Program-made: the position numbers and the translations under genes
Assembly: GCF_000224145.3 (NCBI RefSeq)
Contig: NW_004190468.2
Span: forward strand, 44,050-108,049
Source of the DNA: Ciona intestinalis
Taxonomy: Eukaryota; Chordata; Ascidiacea; Phlebobranchia; Cionidae
Reading direction: 5' to 3'
Length of the DNA: 64,000 bases
Notes under the pieces: model-generated
The model's database searches: none
What the model was told of the DNA's origin: nothing
The model's input: the letters and a program-made list of their open reading frames with translations, nothing else
Shown: one piece after another, positions 11,368 through 19,720 of the stretch
Numbering within the stretch: the first letter of the stretch is position 1
Layout of the letters: every line of letters begins with the position of its first letter

Positions 11368-11386
11368 CGTGGTGAACGCCTATTGG
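11368..11386 (-). promoter_or_regulatory. Perfect ER stress response element (ERSE) upstream of HSP90B1
   Basis: On the minus strand this reads CCAATAGGCGTTCACCACG, an exact match to CCAAT-N9-CCACG. It lies 344 bases before the HSP90B1 start codon and 342 bases before the MORN5 start. An ACGT core (GGTGACGTAT) lies just to its left. Location and exact match support unfolded-protein-response control of HSP90B1. Confidence 0.8.
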
Positions 11387-11729
11387 TTGATAATAACGAT
11401 AATAGTCACGGTTGAGTGGTCAACCCGTGTCGAACGACACGACTGGTTTGCTTCGAAAAGACACGTTTTCTAACCGAACATTAGAGCTATAGAATATTCG
11501 TACAAAAAGTACAGATACAGGTGATGTTTCGCTTAAACGGACTGTAAGTATTTCGAAAGAGGTAGCAACTGATCTTGTACGCGAACACCGTTAAAATAAT
11601 TCAGCTGAATGTTGCGGATCAGTAGTTAAACAAACACAATATCGAAGATTTCGAGTTATGGATATTGTAATATAAACAGAAGTGTTCTTGTTGCAGGATC
11701 AGTATTTAGTTAATAGTAGGTGTTTAAAT

Positions 11730-14700
11730 ATGATTCGGAAGGTCTGGTTGTTCGTCTTCGTGGCAAGTTGTTTGTTGTTATGTGAGTATTACTCATTCAA
11801 TTCATAAATATATAAATTAGTTTTATTGTTTGTTAATGCTTTTGTATTTTTATTATATAGCCGCCACACATGTTAAATCCGATGATGAGGGGACCACATC
11901 AGATGACACACCAAAAGTTGAACCAGATATTGGTAAAGCAGCTGATGGTTCAAAAACCGATGATGAAGTAGTTCAAAGGTATAATTAAAAAAACAAAATT
12001 TTGTTGTTGTTTATGGGGATTTAATAAATCCTCTGCCAATGTTCCTCGCATTTTCTATTATGTACGATTTCTTTAGATTTGTGGTTAACTTCTGTTATGT
12101 ATAAATTAATATAGCAAGACTTCTCAGTAAGAACTGTGCATGAAACAAATTTGTTGTCCAAAACTGTTTAAATTCTGCCACTGTGTCATTGGTTAGTGTA
12201 CATGCATCAAATCCCAAAGGTTATAGGCCAGTCTGCAGAGTATGGCAGTTCCTGACTAGATCTCGCTCGTGCAAGATTTTTCGCGTGCGCGCGTGCTATC
12301 ATTAAAGATCTGCATGCAGAGCATGTACATTTTCAAGCCACGTTGGGAAATTTTACTTGATGTAATAGGTATTTTTTTCTTTGTTTAATTAATTGGCATG
12401 CGTGGGACAAATTGTGGCGTGCATCACCAAAAGTCGTAAAAAACGCCTGTGCACCTGCTATACTCTGCAATCTGGGTCATGGGTTCAAGGCTCGTGGCTG
12501 CTATACCATTTTGTGTGTATGTACCCAGTGGGCACAATTGGTTGTCAGAATTGTAGAAAAACAAAGTCAACCATAAAGTGACCAAATGGAAACTAAAATA
12601 TAACAATGCCGTTTTTGGTGGTGCGAGGCTAAAGCAAGTTACATAATCACATATATGCAATTGCATAAATATTCTAACCTGCTATGCTATACCATCTAAA
12701 ATCCGAGCGTGTGGGTAGAATTCACATTGAACCCTTCTATTAGGAACTGCCTGATTAATCCCTAAATCAAAGTCCATTTCTTTGTGTCCATTATTGGTCC
12801 AAAGGCCAGTTTGCTGTCCATAGGCCAAACCAACATCCTGCTTTATAAACCAACAGAATAACAAATGCCTCTTTTCAAACAGGGAAGAAGAATCAATTCA
12901 CTTGGATGGTTTAAGTCCAAGTGAAGTTAAACAACTTCGTGAACAATCAGAGAAACATGTTTTCCAAGCCGAGGTCAACCGAATGATGAAGCTGATTATT
13001 AACTCACTGTACAGAAACAAAGAGGTAAACTTGCTTGGTTTAGTTTTATTGAAACGGATGTATTGATCTGGTACTTTGGCTGGGTTACATGCTTGCATGG
13101 TAATGTGAACAAAATTTCAGGTTTGATACTTTAATAATATACTCATAGTGATAGATATATATTTCTTTGGGCAAGACCGTTAATTAACATTGCTTCAATT
13201 GGGTGGTCAAATGTCTACTACTAATAGAAAATAGATCTATGATTTGTATAAACAAACTTTATTATGTCCAAATAAGTTTTTATTTATTTTTTCAGATTTT
13301 CTTGAGAGAATTGATTTCTAATTCATCTGATGCGTTGGACAAGATCCGGTTACTTTCACTTACAGATGATGCAGCTCTTGCTGCCACAGATGAACTTTCC
13401 ATTAAAGTTAAGGTATGTGACAGGACCTTTTATAAATATATTATATAGTTTTAATTTAACAGTGCAGGGGACATTTTGTGGTAATTTATTTGACAATTGA
13501 CATAGATTTGAGCTTTTGTCAAAGTTTAAATTGAACTAAAAATTGTTTAGCTATAGTTTGTTACCCATATTAAACGGAAAGCAAAATCATTAACAATAAA
13601 AATAAAACCGTTTACATTATGATTATATGTATCATTGAACAAATGTAAAAATATTTACAAAAAAATAATCAAGCATTTTGTCTTATATAGGTTGACAAAG
13701 AAAACAATGTTCTTCATGTTACGGACACTGGTATTGGAATGACAAAAGCTGACTTGATCAAAAATCTTGGAANNNNNNNNNNNNNNNNNNNNNNNNNNNN
13801 NNNNNNNNNNNNNNNNNNNNNNNNNNNNNNNNNNNNNNNNNNNNNNNNNNNNNNNNNNNNNNNNNNNNNNNNNNNNNNNNNNNNNNNNNNNNNNNNNATT
13901 ATTAACTCACTGTACAGAAACAAAGAGGTAAACTCGCTTGGTTTAGTTTTATTGAAACTGATGTATTGATCGGGTACTTTGGCTGGGTTACATGCTTGCA
14001 TGGTAATGTGAACAAAATTTCAGGTTTGATGCTTTAATAATATACTCATAGTGATAGATATATATTTCTTTGGGCAAGACCGTTAATTAACATTGCTTCA
14101 ATCGAGTGGTCACTAAATGTCCGCTACTAATGGCATACCATGCTGTAGGAATCTTAACCACATAGAATAGAAAATAGCTTCATGATTTGTTTAAACAAAC
14201 TTTATTATGTCCAAATAAGTTTTTATTTATTTTTTCAGATTTTCTTGAGAGAATTGATTTCTAATTCATCTGATGCGTTGGACAAGATTCGATTACTTTC
14301 ACTTACAGATGATGCAGCTCTTGCTGCCACAGATGAACTTTCCATTAAAGTTAAGGTATGTGACAGGACCTTTTATAAATATATTATATAGTTTTAATTT
14401 AACAGTGCACGGGACATTTTGTGGTAATTTATTTGACAATTGACATAGATTTGAGCTTTTGTCAAAGTTTAAATTGAACTAAAAATTGTTTAGCTATAGT
14501 TTGTTACCCATATTAAACGGAAAGCAAAATCATTAACAATAAAAATAAAACCGTTTACATTATGATTATATGTATCATTGAACAAATGTAAAAATATTTA
14601 CAAAAACTAATTAAGCATTTTGTCTTATATAGGTTGACAAAGAAAACAATGTTCTTCATGTTACGGACACTGGTATTGGAATGACAAAAGCTGACTTGAT

Positions 14701-17700
14701 CAAAAATCTTGGAACCATCGCAAAATCTGGAACGAGTGATTTCTTCGAACAAATGTCGAAAGCATCTTCTGAAGATTCAGTGTCTGATCTCATTGGACAG
14801 TTTGGTGTTGGTTTCTACTCTGCATTCCTTAGTTAGTAAAGTTTCTAATTTATTTTAAGTCCAGTTTACTGGGTTTCTGTTTTGTTATTAGTTTTTAGAT
14901 TTTGTTATTTATATCTAGCACAATGTAGGCTATATAATATAGCTTATGTGTTTGGACTTTGGAGTAATACTAAATATTATTCAGTATTCACGTTTTTTAA
15001 TATTTGTTTTTAATACAATCTCCTGTTTTCGTATTGAAGTTGTGATTACCAAATGTTTAAAGCGTTAACAGTTCTGTTTGATCTTTAGTTGCCGACAAAG
15101 TTGTAGTGACATCCAAACACAACAACGACTCTCAACATATCTGGGAATCGGACTCTGAATCTTTCTCTGTTGTTGCCGATCCACGAGGTGACACTCTTGG
15201 CAGAGGAACCACTGTCTCACTTTACTTGAAAGAAGAAGCATCAGACTATTTGGAAAATTCAACTGTGAAAGGACTGGTTAGTTTTGTCGTATTGAATATT
15301 AAAATTAATAACAAAACCAATTTTTATTTTTTGGTAATAACTCCACGTTTATAAAATATTATGTATATTATATAAAACTTAGTTATTTATAAATATTGTC
15401 AAGTTTGCTTAATAGTTAATACCATTGTGTTGCAGATTGAAAAATATTCTCAATTCATTAACTTCCCCATCTACTTGTGGTCGGAGAAGACAATCAAAGA
15501 AGAAGTTCCTCTGGATGAAGATGAAGCTGCAGAGGAGGAGAAACCTGAAGAAAAAGAAGCTTCGGATGAAGATGAGGAAGCCGAAGCAGAGGTAATGTGA
15601 TCAAAAACTTTATATACTTGGGCTGGGTAGATGCAACATCCAGTGAATTTTTTTATTTTAAGTTTGCAGATGTTTTAAAATTATTTGCAATGTGCCATCT
15701 TGGTTATGTGTGTTATATTAGACTTCAATAGACTTCCTGTGCAACCTTACTTTACAACCCTTTTATATTTTAATATTTTTACCACTGCACAATTCTTTGC
15801 TCGATGACTATATAATGATTGTAATTCAATTGTGCAGGTGGAAGAAGAAAAAGAAGACAAACCTAAAACAAAGACTGTAGAGAAGACTGTGTGGGATTGG
15901 GAACTTCTAAATGAAATGAAACCAGTGTGGCAGAGACCAGCTAAGGAAATCACTGACAAAGAATACAGTGATTTTTACAAATCTATCTCAAAAGTAAGGG
16001 GCTTAATGCATTTCGTATATGAAAAAAGTCTTTTTCAATATTCGTTCTATAATTAAAATTGTATTTGACATTTTCTACCAAAAAATGGCTTACCAGGTAT
16101 TGAAATGTTAGTATGATAAAATGACTGTACTGGAGGGGCCAATTTATAAATTACATGAAGTACGATAGCAAGAGCAACTGAACATTATTTAACATTCTTC
16201 CTAAACCAGGAAACCACTGACCCCATGGGTAAGACACACTTTGTAGCAGAAGGTGAAGTTTCGTTTAAATCGATTCTCTTCATCCCCATGACCTCCCCTG
16301 GTAACATGTTCCAAGATTATGGGCAGAAAAAGACAGATTTTATTAAGGTCAAGTGTGCATGCTGTATATTAAGCATGAGCAGACCAATGTCACCACTCTC
16401 GCTTTCCTTTTAACTATTTTCTACTTTCTGTTGCTTCTCATTAATTTGCATGTTTTCTTTTAATTTGTGTGCACTAACAAGGACGGCAAGGAGCCAATAG
16501 GCCATACGCACTTCACCGCTGAAGGAGAGGTGTCTTTTAAAAGTGTATTGTATGTGCCGGAAGTGCCACCTAAAACCATGTACGACGTTACAGGCAAGAA
16601 AGTTGATCATATTAAGGTAAAACCTTCACACACAATCTCACTAACCTCTTCCCCTCTGCATGCTTTTGAAACCTTTCCTTACTCTGTTTTGCACTGATTT
16701 GCAGCTTTATGTTCGTCGTGTGTTCATAACTGATGATATGCGAGAGATGTTGCCTTCATACCTTAAGTTTATATATGGTGTGGTAAGTGTGTAGAGCCGT
16801 AGATCTAATATTAGTATTCAATATACAGATGTACGTTCGTAGAGTTTTCATCACCGATGACTTCCAAGACATGATGCCAAAATATTTGAGTTTCGTTCGT
16901 GGTGTGGTAAGTAATATCGAAATGATATTACTCCTAATTGGTTGTGGGTTAGAAATGTGTAGTTTTAACTTTTGGTAGTATGTTGGAATAAAGATTTTTT
17001 TTCTTAAATTATGTTTTTATTTTGACAGTCCCATGTTGTTTAATTAGCTTGTAATAATAATAGAAAGTTGTATACAATTTAAAAAATCAAGTACTTAAGT
17101 TTTTTGTGTTAAAGATATTATTTTCAGTTCATAAATTTTTTCTCCAAGGTCGACAGTGACGATCTTCCCCTTAATGTTTCGAGAGAAACTCTTCAACAAC
17201 ATAAACTGCTCAAAGTTATCAAGAAGAAGTTGGTGAGGAAAGCACTCGATATGATCAAGAAGATCGATCCAGAGGTTTATCTCGAGAAATTCTGGAAAGA
17301 ATTTGGAACAAAGTAATTTGGTGTACAATAAATCCAGTTGCCAGCATTCCATTAACTAGTAGTGTATATAAACAAATCCAAAGTTGTTAATGTTGGAGGC
17401 TTGGGGATTTTTAATAGCATTGACCCTTTTAAGTATTTTTACCCAAAACAATCCTATAAAACGATCTAGTTAAACTGTTAAAAATATTTTTGCTTTCACA
17501 ACAACTATTGGATTATAATTGTATACAAGTTATAAATTTAAATTTATACACTTAGGGTGCTTAGTGTTCATCGCATTTATCTTTGTTTTTTGTTTAGCAT
17601 CAAACTTGGTGTGATCGAAGATCATAGCAACCGTACAAGATTGGCAAAACTTCTTCGTTTCTTCACATCCAACCACCCAACTGATGTATCAAGTCTTGAA

Positions 17701-19720
17701 CAATATGTTGAACGCATGAAGGAAAAACAGGAAAAGATTTATTTCTGTGCTGGCAATGGAAGAAAGGAGGTAAAATACTATAGTCTCTAATCTCTATCTA
17801 ATCATAGATAATCTATGTGCCTAACTTAAAACTTATTTTTTAGGCAAAAATTAATGTCAAGAGTACTGAAACTAAAACCAATGTTAAATTTCAGGTTGAA
17901 AATTCACCTTTTGTTGAGCGCTTATTGAAGAAGGGGTATGAAGTGATCTACCTCACAGAGGCAGTGGATGAATACACCATTCAAGCTCTTCCTGAGTTTG
18001 ATGGAAAGAGATTCCAAAATGTTGCCAAGGAAGGACTTGGGTTGGATGATGGGGAGAAGGCAAAGGAAAGAAAGGATGCTCTTGAGAAAGAATACGAACC
18101 ACTTGCCAAGTGGCTTAAAGAAACCGTGCTTACAGATAAGGTATATTGGAATCTTAATGGTATAGAGTAGTTGACTTTTAACCTTTTTCACTGTGCTAAC
18201 TTTTTTGTGTGTATTTTACATTAAAAATAATGGGTTCTGACTTTTTTTACAATATTTCTTTTATTAATTTAGATTGAGAAGGCCGTTATCACTGAGCGCC
18301 TTACTGACTCACCATGTGCACTTGTAGCCAGTCAATATGGATGGTAAGATCAATCATCTTAGAATATTTATTTTGTTTTTATATCTTTAAATGTTTTTCT
18401 CACATTTTAATGTGACTTCAGGTCTGGCAACATGGAACGTATTATGAAAGCTCAGGCTTACCAAACACAAAAGGATTCCACTAATAAGTAAGTTTTAACT
18501 TGTTTTTGATATTTTTAAGGTCTGGTAACATGGAAAGACTGCAAACTGCACAACGTTATCAAACTAATCAGCATTCGTAAGTTGCAGAAATTGTAGAATC
18601 ATTTTGAAATTTCCCAAAATGATTTGTAGTCTATAGAAAATAGCTTTTTAAACCTCCAAATACATTATACTAAACATTTTTAGTGATACATTATTACTTG
18701 CAGTTTAGTTTTTATTAACAGGACGTTTTAATATTTTTCCCAGTTTCTATGCCAATCAGAAAAAGACACTTGAAATTAACCCACGTCATCCGCTGATCAA
18801 GAACTTGCTTGAAAGAATAGAGGTAAGTTATTACTTGGTATGATCTTTATATATATATTTATATTTATAAAGACTTGCCAACAAAATCTTTTTTTACAAT
18901 TCAAACAATTAAATATGTTATTTTGTTTTTATTAAATAATTTTTATTTTCTAGACTGATGCTGAGGATGCACAAGCTGCACAGATCGCGAACGTGATGTT
19001 CGACACTGCTGCGCTTAGATCGGGATACTCCTTGAAAGATTCAGTTGATTTCTCAAAGAGAATTTTGGATATGTTGTACAAGAATCTTAACATTGATCCT
19101 GAAACTCCTGTGAGTTGGATTTCTTTCTCAAGTTAATATCTCTTAATGTATTGCAAGTTTTATAGATTTAAAAATAAAGTATTGAATGAAAGCATGTTTC
19201 ATGTTTTGAAGATTTGCCTTTGCTGAATGTGTTGCTCTCACTGATGATTGAAATTGAGCAACTTTGTTTCGTAAATTGATAGTTTTTGTTTTGAAGATTG
19301 AGGAAGAACCTGAAGATGAAGAGCCAGAAGAGGAGGAAGAGGAAGAAGAGGTTGATACTGATGATGAAGAGGAGGATGATGCAGAAGAGGCTGGTGGGGA
19401 CGCAGATGAAACTACAGAAGAGCCGGAGCAAACCGAAGCTGTGGAAGCTGAAAGTGAAGAGGTAAGAATGACTTGCAGATAAATGTTAATATGCAAAAGG
19501 GTTGTTAGTATATAGAAGTACGTATCTTCCTTCATTATTAATTAATTAGTTTATTAATTACCAAAACTAGTTGGGTTTTCATTAAGTGTATTGTTTTGGA
19601 AAATTATGTCCTGGAGAAACTAAACTAACTCAATTATTTTCATCAAGTGTATTGTCTTAAAAAATTATGTCTTGGAAAACTAAACTAATTTAATTATTGC
19701 AGAGTCATGATGAATTATAA
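11730..19720 (+). CDS. HSP90B1: Endoplasmin (GRP94), ER-resident HSP90 chaperone
   Basis: Default exons: 11730-11781, 11861-11978, 12883-13024, 14239-14355, 14633-14831, 15089-15276, 15436-15591, 15838-15993, 16210-16347, 16829-16906, 17149-17312, 17598-17769, 17895-18140, 18273-18343, 18422-18487, 18744-18822, 18954-19109, 19297-19461, 19703-19720. They join to 827 codons (826 aa). Visible parts: signal peptide ([17 protein letters not shown]), N-domain ATPase motifs ([36 protein letters not shown]), acidic linker, middle domain ([26 protein letters not shown]), C-domain ([27 protein letters not shown]), acidic tail and C-terminal HDEL for ER retrieval. The protein folds secreted and membrane client proteins in the ER. 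Exons 9, 10 and 15 each have a diverged second version. Exons 3-5 occur twice around an assembly gap; the copy after the gap is used because it reads through. Human GRP94 is 803 aa, so length fits. Confidence 0.95.
12455..12560 (+). repeat. Probable tRNA-derived SINE fragment, HSP90B1 intron 2
   Basis: Contains a box-B-like GGGTTCAAGGCTCG followed by a segment resembling the body of the SINE at 23318-23600 (GGCTCGTCGCTGG there; GGCTCGTGGCTGC here). Truncated. Confidence 0.4.
12995..13772 (+). repeat. Left haplotype copy of the HSP90B1 exon 3-5 region
   Basis: Holds the end of exon 3, all of exon 4 (13296-13412) and the start of exon 5 (13691 onward, cut by the gap). Exons and introns are nearly identical to 13898-14714, differing by scattered substitutions and an indel of about 40 bases near 13215/14118. 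Identity across introns argues for two alleles assembled in series, not an old duplication. If both copies were real, the coding frame would be interrupted. Confidence 0.85.
13773..13897. other. Assembly gap (125 N)
   Basis: A run of 125 N, the same size as the gap at 31614-31738, so probably a placeholder or estimated length. It separates two near-identical copies of the same HSP90B1 segment. Confidence 0.95.
13898..14714 (+). repeat. Right haplotype copy of the HSP90B1 exon 3-5 region
   Basis: Begins inside exon 3 (13898-13927), then has exon 4 (14239-14355) and exon 5 (14633-14831, complete only here). It continues without a break into the rest of the gene. It carries extra intron sequence around 14118-14160 absent from the left copy. 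Confidence 0.85.
16210..16347 (+). other. HSP90B1: HSP90B1 exon 9A (canonical version)
   Basis: 138 bp, phase 0 at both ends, encoding 46 residues of the middle domain ([20 protein letters not shown] ... GQKKTDFIK). It keeps the spacing and the DPM and YGQKK-type features of other GRP94 proteins, so it is the canonical version. It alternates with 9B at 16482-16616. Confidence 0.85.
16482..16616 (+). other. HSP90B1: HSP90B1 exon 9B (diverged duplicate exon)
   Basis: 135 bp, phase 0 at both ends, with its own AG acceptor and GT donor. It encodes [20 protein letters not shown] then [10 protein letters not shown] and TGKKVDHIK: clearly the same domain segment as 9A, but different at many positions and one residue shorter. 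The frame is fully open and the core [11 protein letters not shown] is kept, which argues for selection on a functional alternative exon. Confidence 0.85.
16705..16782 (+). other. HSP90B1: HSP90B1 exon 10A (diverged duplicate exon)
   Basis: 78 bp, phase 0, encoding [11 protein letters not shown], then [15 protein letters not shown]. It is homologous to 10B at 16829-16906, and 10B is closer to other GRP94 proteins. Only 46 bases separate the 10A end from the 10B start, likely too few for the two to be joined to each other. Confidence 0.85.
16829..16906 (+). other. HSP90B1: HSP90B1 exon 10B (canonical version)
   Basis: 78 bp, phase 0, encoding [11 protein letters not shown], then [15 protein letters not shown]. 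This is the version matching the conserved GRP94 middle domain (FITDDFHDMMPKYLNF in vertebrates, from memory). Confidence 0.85.
17844..17894 (+). other. HSP90B1: Optional 17-codon extension of HSP90B1 exon 13 (alternative 3' splice site)
   Basis: Two acceptors, ending at 17843 (pyrimidine-rich ATTTTTTAG) and at 17894 (AAATTTCAG), are 51 bases apart and in the same frame. The upstream one would add [17 protein letters not shown] before [11 protein letters not shown]. Other GRP94 proteins have no such insert at this point (RKE directly before a short link to SPFVERLL), so the downstream site gives the conserved form. The upstream site has the stronger pyrimidine tract. Confidence 0.55.
18422..18487 (+). 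other. HSP90B1: HSP90B1 exon 15A (canonical version)
   Basis: 66 bp. Completes the Trp codon split with exon 14 and encodes [20 protein letters not shown], then N. It matches the conserved C-terminal domain entry of GRP94. It alternates with 15B. Confidence 0.85.
18520..18576 (+). other. HSP90B1: HSP90B1 exon 15B (diverged duplicate exon)
   Basis: 57 bp with the same start and end phases as 15A, encoding [19 protein letters not shown]. It has an AG acceptor (ATTTTTAAG) and GTAAGT donor. Only 32 bases separate 15A from 15B, too short for a normal intron, so the two should be mutually exclusive. Confidence 0.83.
19576..19699 (+). repeat. Two-copy tandem repeat (period 61) in the last HSP90B1 intron
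   Basis: TTTTCATTAAGTGTATTG (19576) recurs as TTTTCATCAAGTGTATTG (19637), and the following AAATTATGTC and AAACTAAACTAA blocks repeat too. The second copy runs into the acceptor of the 18-base terminal exon. Confidence 0.8.

Noticed and set aside
19143..19535. Ser-rich minus-strand open frame of 130 codons
   Set aside because: Antisense of the GAA/GAG-rich exon encoding the acidic HSP90B1 tail.
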